From: Streptomyces sp. KMM 9044
GTDB taxonomy: Bacteria; Actinomycetota; Actinomycetes; Streptomycetales; Streptomycetaceae
Direction: 5' to 3'
Assembly (NCBI RefSeq): GCF_024701375.2
Contig: NZ_CP113910.1
Span: 2,790,001 to 2,854,000, forward strand
Length of the DNA stretch: 64,000 nucleotides
How positions within the stretch are numbered: the stretch's first letter is position 1; the number at the start of each line of letters is the position of its first letter. A model generated the notes under the pieces. It made no database searches. It worked only from the letters and a program-made list of their open reading frames with translations, and had not been told where the DNA came from. Below, piece by piece: positions 1-7,279 of the stretch. The position numbers were made by a program, and so were the translations under genes.

Positions 1-1291
1 AACCAATGTTGCCGCCGCTGGCCGTCCACCGGGCCACCTTGTCCTTTTCGTCGGCCTTGATGCCGGCGGTGACGGACAGGAGGAGGGAGACCGCGGCCGC
101 GTCCAGGGCTGCCGGGACGGCCGGCCGGCCGGTGTCCAGGCGGTGGTGCGCGGGCGGGGGCAGCTCCACGGCCTGGGCGACCGGCCAGGTGCGGGAGACT
201 CGTTGGAGGGCCAGGTTCGACGGCTTGTAGTGCATCTGGTGCGCCTTGAGGTCCGCGAATTCCTTAGGCGGCATCGCGACCGACGCCTCGAACCGGGTAG
301 CCAGCGAGGCCCGCTCCAGAGGTGTGCCGGCCGGGGCTTCGGCGGCGGAGCAGCGGGGACAGCCTGGCCGGGTCGCGGAGGAGGCATCCTGGTGGCCCAG
401 TGTCTCGAGGTCGACGACTCGCCAGCGCATGGGCAGTGGCGAGGGCGTCGTACGGGACACCATGGCGAACAGGTCGCGGGCGAAGAGAGCGGCCGCGAGC
501 CGGTGGTCGCCGGGCGCAGCTGTCCTTTCGTCGGAGGCGTCCTCGGCGGAGAGGCACTCCAGGCAGGGCGTGATGCGGGGGTCGGTCAGCGGGCCGAGGG
601 CGGCCTTGCGGCCGTGGACCCGCAGCCGGAGCAGCGGAAGGCCCTTCTCCCAGCAGTGGTCCGCGAGCGCGGCGCCGTCACGCTCATCCTCTGTCCGGTC
701 CGCTGCTTCGGCCCATACCGCGAGGGTCGTCCCTTCCAAGGGCAGCCCACCTTCGCCACGACGTACGGGCAGGGAGCCGCTGAGCTCCTCCTCCAGCAGC
801 ACCGTCAGGCCAGGGTCACCGAAGATCTCGACGGACGTGTGGTGAAGTCGGGCGGCTGCCTGTTCCCATGAGGCATTGGCCTCGGTGGCGCTGCCCACCC
901 GGGACAGGAAGTCGGCGAGCCGGTCGTCGACCTCCCCCGCCACCGGTGCGGTCTCCGTCCCTGCCTCGGGCGGGCCTTCCTCGATCACGCCGGAGGCCCA
1001 CAGCAGTGACAGCGCCTTGAACACGATCTCCTCGGGGCGCCCGAGCCGCACCGCGAGGTCCCCATGGGTGTGGGTCCCGTCGAGCAGGTCGAGCAGGGCG
1101 GGCAACAGGTCGGCGGCGGACCTGCCCCGGAACAGTTGCTTCTTCGGCGTACCGGTCACCACCACCTGGTCCGGCTCGGTGCTGATGACCAGGCCCCGGC
1201 GGAGCCGAGGCCTGCGGGGAATCCGCAGCTGCGGATCGAACCGGGCAGCGGCGCCGATCGAATCGGCCGTGAGCATGGGCTGTTCAGTCAC
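1..1291 (-). CDS. TOMM leader-binding / E1-like / nitroreductase-type dehydrogenase (partial, C-terminus off the window)
   Basis: About 430 codons are visible on the minus strand with no stop. The GTG start at 1291 lies 9 nt after GAAGGAGG and overlaps the upstream stop as GTGA. Residues ~20-110 resemble the winged-helix leader-peptide recognition domain of TOMM proteins (PRLRRGLVIS, LLDLLDGTHTHGDL). The middle has two CxxC pairs (PCLEC and GCPRC) as in zinc-binding E1-like proteins. The last visible residues (KVARWTASGGNIG) match the flavin-binding start of SagB/nitroreductase-like azoline dehydrogenases, which oxidise azolines to azoles. Third gene of a YcaO operon. A fusion of leader-binding and dehydrogenase modules is the best reading; the dehydrogenase part is inferred from its first residues only. 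Confidence 0.72.
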   Translation of the reverse strand, partial: MTEQPMLTADSIGAAARFDPQLRIPRRPRLRRGLVISTEPDQVVVTGTPKKQLFRGRSAADLLPALLDLLDGTHTHGDLAVRLGRPEEIVFKALSLLWASGVIEEGPPEAGTETAPVAGEVDDRLADFLSRVGSATEANASWEQAAARLHHTSVEIFGDPGLTVLLEEELSGSLPVRRGEGGLPLEGTTLAVWAEAADRTEDERDGAALADHCWEKGLPLLRLRVHGRKAALGPLTDPRITPCLECLSAEDASDERTAAPGDHRLAAALFARDLFAMVSRTTPSPLPMRWRVVDLETLGHQDASSATRPGCPRCSAAEAPAGTPLERASLATRFEASVAMPPKEFADLKAHQMHYKPSNLALQRVSRTWPVAQAVELPPPAHHRLDTGRPAVPAALDAAAVSLLLSVTAGIKADEKDKVARWTASGGNIG

Positions 1292-1902
1292 TGGGTCGAC
1301 CCTCCTTCGACCGAGGCGAGCGTGCGCCACAGCTCGTCGCTGGTGGCTCGCCCGCGGCAGCGCGTACAGCGGTCCACTGCGACCACCGACGATCTGCTCG
1401 TGGCTCCGCTGATCTGGTCAAACCTGCGTACGGTCCCGCCGAGCCCCTCGCCCGCCGGAGCGCGGAACACCTCGTCCACGGCCTGGTGGGCGAATGCTCC
1501 GGCGATGCCCACGTGGTGGACTGGGTATCCGGAGGGGTGGCGGTCATCGGCGGACGCGGCAGCGCCGTGCCCAGGACGCCGGTGCTGGTCGCGGCGACGT
1601 ACGAAACAGTGGTGGCAAGCGGTCCGGCCGGGGATTACGACGGGGCCGCACTGGACCTCGGTCACGGTGGAGTGGACGCCGAACCACGGCACGCGCCACG
1701 CGAACGCCGCACGGTCCAGGGCCTCGGCAATACGAGGCCGTTCCTGAGCGGTCGCCAGCACGATCAGGTCGGCATGCGGCCACAGGCTCGGATGCGTACC
1801 GCCGTCGATCTCCTGGAGCGCTACGGGATACACGCGCTCCAGACGCCGCGCGACCTCCTTGCCATAGGCATCCGAAGCGAGGACGAGCAGTTCACGGTTC
1901 AT
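1288..1902 (-). CDS. E1-like TOMM cyclodehydratase partner protein
   Basis: 204 aa. The ATG at 1902 sits 6 nt after GAGG; a GTG at 1914 overlapping the YcaO stop is the alternative start. Two CxxC pairs (C96-C99 in ACHHCF and C179-C182 in RCTRCR) fit the structural zinc site of the ThiF/E1-like proteins that pair with YcaO enzymes in azole/azoline RiPP clusters. It lacks an obvious full ThiF nucleotide-binding domain, so it probably has a scaffolding or substrate-presenting role. It overlaps the next gene by 4 nt, so the two are likely co-translated. The family call rests on context plus the zinc motifs. Confidence 0.72.
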   Translation of the reverse strand: MNRELLVLASDAYGKEVARRLERVYPVALQEIDGGTHPSLWPHADLIVLATAQERPRIAEALDRAAFAWRVPWFGVHSTVTEVQCGPVVIPGRTACHHCFVRRRDQHRRPGHGAAASADDRHPSGYPVHHVGIAGAFAHQAVDEVFRAPAGEGLGGTVRRFDQISGATSRSSVVAVDRCTRCRGRATSDELWRTLASVEGGSTQ

Positions 1903-1910
1903 GTCGCACC

Positions 1911-3266
1911 TCACGCGAAGGGCTGCGGATGGGGATTGATGCCGGCCTCGTCGTGCACTGGGTGGCCCATGGCGCGCGGAGCGTCGTAGAGCCTGGGGTG
2001 GGCGAGGTAGCGGGCACGGTGGGCGAAAGACAACGGCATCAACTGGGGCACCATGACGCGGACGACGGTGGCGCCCACCTGCCGGGCCTCATCCGTGGTG
2101 AGGTCCACGACCACCACCTCGCACCCGGCCGCCGCCATCCGCTTCAGCAGCCACGGAAGGGGCTCGGCCCCCCCGCCGGGGCGGGGCAGCGCGGACAACC
2201 GACGTACGGGACGATCGCCCTCCAACAGGAAGTCGAACTTGTGGCGCTGGTCCCGCGGCCCGGCCAGCAGCGCTCCGTCGATCACGCTCACGGTGTCCTC
2301 GGGCCGCTCCGGGCGGGTGCTGCGACCGGCCATGGAACGCAGCGCGATGCGGAGGGAAGCAGCCTCGCGGTAGAGCTTGGCGACGGCCTTGCCCGGGTCA
2401 CTGTCGCAGGTGGCGACGACCAGTTGGGCGAGATCGCGGTCGTGATCAGCAAGTTGCACCCCGTACACGACGGGGATACCGAGGTCGGTGGTGGCGTCGA
2501 AGAGCAGCGTGCGAATGTTCTCGGACGTTCCCCTCTCCACGAACGCCTGCTGCTCGGCCGACAACTCGCCGAGATCGACTTCCAGGCGCGGGAGCCGGAG
2601 CCGCTGCAGCCAGGTCAGGGCGATGGAATCACGTTCGACGACCTCCAAGAGGCCGTTGGCGACAGCGGCGAGCGGATCAGCATGGGTGGCACAACCGGTG
2701 GAGGCGGGGTGAACGTGGCGCTCCGCCGCAGACTCCGGGGAGCACTTGAGGTAGACCTGGACAACGGGGACGTAGACTTTGCGGCCGCGGGTGAAGGACC
2801 AGCCCTCCACCCAGCGCAGAGGCACCGTGGGGTCGGCGGGGATCAGCCCGCAGCGGGGATCGGCGAGCTCGGCCGACGAGCAGGTGGGCCAGTCCCACGG
2901 CGGGATGGCGTCCTTGCCCAACTCTGCCGCGGTGGCCCAGAACATGCCCTGCGGATCCCATGCGATGGAGGAGTACCGCTCCAGCGACTCGGCCGCCGCG
3001 AGATGTGCGGCTGTCTCCCGGTCGAGTGCTCCTCCGGCGCCGTCGAAGTTGCCAGAGGTCGGGTCGTGAGCCCATGCCGGCTGGCTGGTAAGTACCGCCC
3101 CGGGGTTCCCCAGCGAGCCGGAGTAGACCTGGAAGTCAGGCTCCCCCTCGGTGACGGGCAGCCAGGTCAGCCGGGACACGAGTCCGTACGGCGACACCAG
3201 CTTCCCCATCGCGCGCAGTGACGCGGGCACGGATGCGCTGAGAGGCGTCGCTTGAAGCGTCCTCAT
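1911..3266 (-). CDS. YcaO-family azoline cyclodehydratase (TOMM/RiPP biosynthesis)
   Basis: 451 aa. The ATG at 3266 follows AAGGAGG. YcaO enzymes use ATP to activate backbone amides of a precursor peptide and cyclise Cys/Ser/Thr to azolines. The ATP/Mg signatures are visible as AAAESLERYSS and GLLEVVERDS. The C-terminus NPHPQPFA carries the PxPxP tail typical of azoline-forming YcaO proteins. First gene of a minus-strand operon with an E1-like partner and a dehydrogenase. No precursor peptide, protease or transporter gene is visible in the window; they presumably lie beyond coordinate 1. It is divergent from the sigma-factor gene at 3600, which may control it. Confidence 0.9.
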   Translation of the reverse strand: MRTLQATPLSASVPASLRAMGKLVSPYGLVSRLTWLPVTEGEPDFQVYSGSLGNPGAVLTSQPAWAHDPTSGNFDGAGGALDRETAAHLAAAESLERYSSIAWDPQGMFWATAAELGKDAIPPWDWPTCSSAELADPRCGLIPADPTVPLRWVEGWSFTRGRKVYVPVVQVYLKCSPESAAERHVHPASTGCATHADPLAAVANGLLEVVERDSIALTWLQRLRLPRLEVDLGELSAEQQAFVERGTSENIRTLLFDATTDLGIPVVYGVQLADHDRDLAQLVVATCDSDPGKAVAKLYREAASLRIALRSMAGRSTRPERPEDTVSVIDGALLAGPRDQRHKFDFLLEGDRPVRRLSALPRPGGGAEPLPWLLKRMAAAGCEVVVVDLTTDEARQVGATVVRVMVPQLMPLSFAHRARYLAHPRLYDAPRAMGHPVHDEAGINPHPQPFA

Positions 3267-3314
3267 GTCCGGCCTCCTTGGTCGAATGTGATCTAGCGTG
3301 GTCGAAGAGCTGCA

Positions 3315-3333
3315 GGTACTGCCAGGAAGTACC
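3315..3333. promoter_or_regulatory. Inverted repeat in the YcaO/sigma divergent region
   Basis: GGTACT and AGTACC arms (6 bp) flank a 7-nt spacer, about 50 nt upstream of the YcaO start and 180 nt upstream of the leader ORF. The position suits an operator or an overlapping promoter element. Nothing else in the sequence identifies a binder. Confidence 0.35.
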
Positions 3334-3483
3334 GTGGCTGCCCGTTTTGCGGTCCTCTCGCGAGTCCCTAGTTGCAGACGGGACTTTTCGTGTATCCCGA
3401 ACCGTCGCGGCGATCCCTTGGAATCTCTGGGGGCCGGAATGGGTCGTGTGGAGCTGGCGTGGCGGTCGTTAACGTGTTTGACT

Positions 3484-3530
3484 CCGGTCGCGACAGCGCA
3501 CGGAGGGGGGATGTGCGTCGTCGCGACCGG
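3484..3530 (+). promoter_or_regulatory. Hairpin presenting a Shine-Dalgarno sequence and start codon in its loop
   Basis: Arms CCGGTCGCGAC (3484-3494) and GTCGCGACCGG (3520-3530) are perfect complements. Inner arms GCGCAC / GTGCG extend the stem. The loop (3502-3512) holds GGAGGGGGG and the first two bases of an ATG at 3511. Such a stem would set access of ribosomes to the leader ORF and, through coupling, to the sigma factor. Confidence 0.5.
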
Positions 3531-3603
3531 TTCCACCATCTACACGCGGTGGAGCGGCTGGCACGCTGTTCACGGGACCAGGAAATTTCCGAACGGGGGA
3601 TGA
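3511..3603 (+). CDS. 30-codon leader ORF coupled to the sigma-factor gene
   Basis: The peptide begins MCVVATGSTIYTRW and ends KFPNGG. It has a strong ribosome binding site (GGAGGGGGG directly before the ATG). Its TGA overlaps the sigma-factor ATG as ATGA at 3600-3603, while the sigma gene has only a poor ribosome binding site of its own. This arrangement is typical of translational coupling or of a regulatory leader peptide. The content (Cys, several Thr/Ser) could also tempt a RiPP-precursor reading, but there is no leader-like acidic region, so I favour a leader ORF. Confidence 0.45.
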   Translation: MCVVATGSTIYTRWSGWHAVHGTRKFPNGG

Positions 3604-4181
3604 ACGGCTTGAACGAGGTGTTAGAGGAGAGCTTCGCGCAGTACGTCAGGGGTGCTCGCCCAGCACTGCGACGTAACGCTTTCGTCCTGGTGGGAGACTG
3701 GTTCACAGCAGATGATCTTGTGCAGCAGACCCTGATGGTCCTCTACCAGCGCTGGGAGCGCCTGGAGCAGCACGATGCATTGTCCGGCTACGCCCGCACG
3801 GTCATGGTGCGGCTCTTCATCAGCGAGCGGCGGGCGCACCGCTGGACCCGTGAACTCCTTCACGACTCGCCGCCGGATTCCCAGCCGGCTCCGGAGGAAG
3901 CCGCCCGGGTCGGCGACCGCATCATGCTGCTCGGGGTGCTGGCCACCCTGACGCCGAAGCAACGCAGCCTGGTTTATCTCCGCTACTGGGAAGATCTGAG
4001 CATCGAGGAGACGGCTCAGATCATGGACTGCTCACCGGCCACCGTCCGTAGCTCCGCCTCCCGGACATTGCGCATCCTGCGGCAGCGACTGGGCAGCCTC
4101 GGTTCCGCGCCGGACTCAACTCTCCTCGGCGCCGCAGCGGGTGAAGCGCCCGGGCTGCCATCAGCTGAGATTGGCCAATAG
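3600..4181 (+). CDS. SigE-family ECF RNA polymerase sigma factor (TTA-containing)
   Basis: 193 aa. The start at ATG 3600 is chosen because it overlaps the stop of the small upstream ORF and begins the family match. Region 2 (~20-85) includes WFTADDLVQQTLMVLYQRW. Region 4 (~105-160) includes LTPKQRSLVYLRYWEDLSIEETA and a helix-turn-helix (CSPATVRSSASRTL). Codon 8 is TTA (3621-3623), which in Streptomyces is read only by the bldA tRNA, so translation is probably delayed to development or secondary metabolism. It is divergent from the YcaO operon and is a plausible activator of it. No anti-sigma gene is obvious downstream. Confidence 0.9.
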   Translation: MNGLNEVLEESFAQYVRGARPALRRNAFVLVGDWFTADDLVQQTLMVLYQRWERLEQHDALSGYARTVMVRLFISERRAHRWTRELLHDSPPDSQPAPEEAARVGDRIMLLGVLATLTPKQRSLVYLRYWEDLSIEETAQIMDCSPATVRSSASRTLRILRQRLGSLGSAPDSTLLGAAAGEAPGLPSAEIGQ

Positions 4182-4224
4182 CCTGGGTTTCGGGAGGAGC
4201 TCGGAGCGGAAGAGCTGAGGGGGG

Positions 4225-4257
4225 CCCCGCCAAAGGGCCGGGAGCCCTTTGGCGGGG
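4225..4257 (+). terminator. Terminator after the sigma-factor gene
   Basis: Perfect 14-bp stem (CCCCGCCAAAGGGC / GCCCTTTGGCGGGG) with a 5-nt loop, 43 nt after the sigma stop. There is no U-tract, as is usual in Streptomyces. Confidence 0.8.
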
Positions 4258-4336
4258 GACCGGACGATTCTTCTCACATACTCTTGACGGACCAATTGCC
4301 CACGCCTCGCTCCTTCTCCCCCTACAGGATCAAGCC

Positions 4337-4519
4337 ATGAATGAGACGCCGCCGGGCCCCTCCGTTGAGGGGGATCATGACACCTCCGAATCGTTCGGCC
4401 TTGTCCTGCGATCGCTCCTCGGCGGGGCTCCGGCCCCGGAACCCCGCCTCAGCGACGACGAGCTGATCGCGGAGATCCGCAGGACGGACACTTCAGTCTG
4501 CAGGTCAACTCACGAGTGA
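4337..4519 (+). CDS. Small acidic hypothetical protein, probably truncated
   Basis: 60 aa, with N-terminus MNETPPGPSVEGDHD. The ribosome binding site is weak (AGG, 9 nt before the ATG). It reads like the start of a longer protein (SFGLVLRSLLGG, LSDDELIAEIRRTD) whose frame runs into unrelated sequence at about 4497, where the eroded 4.5-4.9 kb segment begins. I do not recognise a family. Its place behind a sigma gene could suggest a truncated partner protein, but nothing in the sequence proves this. Confidence 0.35.
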   Translation: MNETPPGPSVEGDHDTSESFGLVLRSLLGGAPAPEPRLSDDELIAEIRRTDTSVCRSTHE

Positions 4520-4902
4520 AGCAGTAGCCGAGCGTCTCGGCTGATACCAGTTCCATCACATCAGCGACCAAGTAGAGGCCGATGGCTCCGGCAGCGCGGT
4601 GTGGCCGATCCCGGTGGGGCAGCGCACCGCTTCTGTGAGGTCTGTGCGGTGAACGGTCGGGTAGCCCAGGGGCGAGATCCCCCTGGGCCACCCGACCGTT
4701 GGCTGGACAGACCCGCTGTCGGCCAAGAGCGAAGCAAAGGTCATCATCTGGGAACACCCGGCGGAGAACCCGCTCGGCGGCCCCACGGCGTAGACCACGA
4801 AATGGGCCAAGATCATGGGACAGAAACGCGGTGTCCCTCGAATGAGACGGCCGGGAATAGCCAGGCCACCAAAACGGAATGGGGCATTCCGATTGCGAGC
4901 CT
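4520..4902. other. Gene-free segment with a large hairpin at 4652-4700
   Basis: No frame in this stretch looks coding. Positions 4652-4700 form a strong stem-loop: AACGGTCGGGT and AGCCCAGGGG pair with CCCCTGGGC and ACCCGACCGTT around a short loop. It ends abruptly at an MMPL fragment, so it is probably the scar of an insertion or deletion. The hairpin could be a terminator or an element end. Confidence 0.5.
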
Positions 4903-5231
4903 ACAGGCCCGTAGGGGCCGGTGACGTCGCCGACGCCCTCCATACGTCCGATCGCGTCCAGCGCGGGTTCCATCCGGTCCTGTACGGACGCGTCCCGCAC
5001 GGAACCGTCCCCGACCTTCCACACCACGGTGTCGGTGTCGCCGGCGCGTTCCGGGAACGCCTTCTCCATCAGGCCGTACGCCCGCTTGGAGTCCGTGTCC
5101 GGCAGGGAGAAGACATTCGCGTAGTTCGTGCCCGCGCCGCTCGCCGCCGCCCCCAGTCCGAGCAGCGCCCCCACCCACAGCAACACGACCACCAGCCGGT
5201 GCCGATAGCACCAGCGTGCCAGTACCGCCAC
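4903..5231 (-). pseudogene. MMPL-family transporter, truncated after ~110 codons
   Basis: The GTG start at 5231 lies 7 nt after AAGGAG. The reading VAVLARWCYRHRLVVVLLW, then TNYANVFSLPDTDSKRA and GDVTGPYG, is the N-terminus of Streptomyces MMPL (RND-type) exporters: one membrane helix and the first part of the periplasmic domain. Intact members have about 700 residues and 11-12 helices. Here the match stops near 4905 and the frame continues into unrelated sequence, so transport function is lost. It is divergent from a response regulator/kinase pair that would normally control such an exporter. Confidence 0.82.
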
Positions 5232-5383
5232 GTTCAAGCTCCTTCGTCGCTCCGTAGGTCCCCCAGGTCCTCGCAGCAGGATCGGCGGCCGGACCCCGCG
5301 GGGACACGACTCGCGCGGAACTCTCAAGGAACTCCAAAGCGGGAAGCGGTACGGCCGCGGACGCTCGCACCGATACTGGGAAC

Positions 5384-6073
5384 ATGACGACGGCTCCAGG
5401 CACCGTGCTGGTCGTGGAGGACGAGGAGAGCATTGCCGATGTCCTCGCCATCGCCCTGCGCTACCACCGGTTCGAGGTCATGGCGGCCGGCACCGTCCGC
5501 GAGGCGCTCGCGCTGACCGAGCACACGCACCCCGACGCCGCCCTGCTCGACGTCATGCTGCCGGACGGCGACGGCCGCGGACTCGGTCGTGAACTGCGGC
5601 TCAGGCGACCCGAGCTGGCGTTGGTGTTCCTCACCGCCCGGGACGCCCCGGCCGAGATCGTCGGCGCGCTCGGCTTCGGTGACGACTACATCACCAAGCC
5701 GTTCAACATCGACGAGGTCGTCGCACGGGTGACCGCGGTGCTGCGCCGCACCCGGCCCGCCGACGCCCTCCCGCAGCGGGCGCCGCTGCGCCACGGCGAC
5801 CTGGAGCTGGACGAGACGACGTACTCGGTGCGCCGCGCGGGCCGTTCGGTCGAACTGACCCCCACCGAGTACGCCCTGCTGCGCTTCCTGGTGCGCAACG
5901 GCGGGCGGATCGTGCCCAAGGACCAACTGCTGCGCCATGTCTGGCAGTACGAGCACACCCCGTCGGAGTCGACCGTCGTCGAGACCTACATCAGCTACCT
6001 GCGCCGCAAACTCGACGTGCTGGGTCCGCCGGTGATCACCACCCGGCGCGGGGTCGGATACGGCCTGACGTGA
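5384..6073 (+). CDS. OmpR-family response regulator
   Basis: 229 aa. The receiver domain (~8-120) has the acidic pair in VVEDEES, the phospho-acceptor Asp in AALLDVMLP, the Thr in LVFLTARDA and the Lys in DYITKPFN. The C-terminal winged helix (~135-229) has VELTPTEYALLRFL and VVETYISYLRRKLD, as in OmpR/PhoB regulators. Its stop overlaps the kinase start (GTGA), so the pair is co-translated. Because the kinase lacks its ATPase domain, phosphorylation of this regulator may depend on another kinase or on small phosphodonors. The divergent MMPL fragment was probably its target. Confidence 0.93.
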   Translation: MTTAPGTVLVVEDEESIADVLAIALRYHRFEVMAAGTVREALALTEHTHPDAALLDVMLPDGDGRGLGRELRLRRPELALVFLTARDAPAEIVGALGFGDDYITKPFNIDEVVARVTAVLRRTRPADALPQRAPLRHGDLELDETTYSVRRAGRSVELTPTEYALLRFLVRNGGRIVPKDQLLRHVWQYEHTPSESTVVETYISYLRRKLDVLGPPVITTRRGVGYGLT

Positions 6074-7188
6074 GAGCGCCACGACCGTGGCCGTCCCGGC
6101 TCCCCCGGCTCGTCCGGCTCGTCCGGCTCGTCCGGCTGCGCCGCCTGGTGCACTGCGAGCGGGGCATCCACTCCCTGCGCGGCCGGCTGACGCTGGCGAA
6201 CCTGGTACTGCTCGCCATCGGCATCACGGCGGCGACCCTGGTGAGCGTGCTGGGCATGCGGTACTACCTGCTCGACCAGATCGACACGGAGCTGGTCCAA
6301 AGCCGCGACTCGCTCGGCGGCTCCCGGCTGACACTGCGGCAGATCGACTCGCTGAGCGTGCTGAGCTTCTTCACCGAGCGGACGGATCCGGCGGAGAACG
6401 GCGGGAACCGTCCCGCCTCGGTCTTCGCCGCCGTCGACTCCGGTGGCGAGACCGTGGGCGTCCTCGGCTTCGAGCCGACCGAGGCCCAGCGTGCCCTGGC
6501 GGACGAGGTCGGCGACCCCCGCTTCCTGGTCCGTGCCCCCGAGCCGCACGACCTCACCGTCCGGGGCACCGGCTACCGCGCCACGGCCACCAGGCTCGGG
6601 GACGGCACGTACATCCTGATCGCCACCTCCACCGAGTCCCTCCACACGGGGGTCGCCAAGGTGGTCAAGCTCGACGTGGCCATCGGGACGCTGCTCCTCG
6701 CGCTGCTGGCCTGTCTGACGAGGGTCAGCGTGAGCCGCCGGATGCGGCCGTTGGAGGACATGGTGGAGACCTCGTCGGCGATCGCCGAGGGCGATCTGAC
6801 CCGGCGTGTGCCCTCCAGCCGGGATCCCATCCTGGAGGTGGAGCAACTGCGGATCGCCCTGAACTCGATGCTCCAGCAGGTCGAGTCGGCGTACCGCACG
6901 CGCGAGCGCAGCGCGGCCCAGCTGCGCCGGTTCGTCGCCGACGCCTCGCACGAACTGCGCACGCCGCTGGCGGCGATCCGCGGCTACCTCCAGTTGTACG
7001 GCCGGGGGATGCTGCGGGAGCCGGCGGAGCGTCGGCGGGCCTGGGACAGGATGCTGGCGGAGTCCGACCGCATGGCACGGCTCGTGGACGAACTGCTCGT
7101 GCTGGCCCGTCTCGACCAGCGGCCCGAACTGCGGCTTACGGCGGACCGGACCGACCCGCCGCCGACCGCCTTCCGGGACGGGTACTGA
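6070..7188 (+). CDS. Sensor histidine kinase lacking the HATPase_c domain
   Basis: 372 aa, with the GTG start at 6070 overlapping the regulator stop. Two membrane helices (~40-62 and ~200-222) flank an extracellular sensor region, followed by HAMP and then HisKA with the phospho-acceptor His294 in DASHELRTPLAAIRGY. The protein ends 78 residues after that His. The ATP-binding N, G1, F and G2 boxes are absent, and no other frame before the terminator at 7238 could encode them. It cannot autophosphorylate alone. A 9-bp tandem repeat at 6106-6132 encodes LVR-LVR-LVR near the N-terminus. Probably a degraded gene; a signalling role as a phosphatase or partner protein is possible but unsupported. 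Confidence 0.85.
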   Translation: MRAPRPWPSRLPRLVRLVRLVRLRRLVHCERGIHSLRGRLTLANLVLLAIGITAATLVSVLGMRYYLLDQIDTELVQSRDSLGGSRLTLRQIDSLSVLSFFTERTDPAENGGNRPASVFAAVDSGGETVGVLGFEPTEAQRALADEVGDPRFLVRAPEPHDLTVRGTGYRATATRLGDGTYILIATSTESLHTGVAKVVKLDVAIGTLLLALLACLTRVSVSRRMRPLEDMVETSSAIAEGDLTRRVPSSRDPILEVEQLRIALNSMLQQVESAYRTRERSAAQLRRFVADASHELRTPLAAIRGYLQLYGRGMLREPAERRRAWDRMLAESDRMARLVDELLVLARLDQRPELRLTADRTDPPPTAFRDGY

Positions 7189-7237
7189 GCGCACGGAACG
7201 GACCTGGGCCGCGGAGCCCGGGGCACCGGGCCGTACC

Positions 7238-7269
7238 GCAGGGGCCCGGGGTGGCACCCGGGCCCCTGC
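7238..7269. terminator. Bidirectional terminator between the kinase and phosphoesterase genes
   Basis: Perfect 13-bp stem (GCAGGGGCCCGGG / CCCGGGCCCCTGC) with a 6-nt loop between two convergent genes. Confidence 0.85.
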
Positions 7270-7279
7270 GACGGAACCG

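Noticed and set aside
3278..3472. A 64-codon plus-strand frame between the YcaO and sigma genes as a RiPP precursor
   Set aside because: No ribosome binding site, Trp/Arg-rich composition, no leader/core pattern, and it overlaps the likely promoter region.
4337..4519. The 60-residue ORF ending TDTSVCRSTHE as a TOMM precursor
   Set aside because: The Thr/Ser/Cys-rich end arises where the frame enters unrelated sequence after about 4497. The frame is on the far side of the sigma gene and has a weak start.
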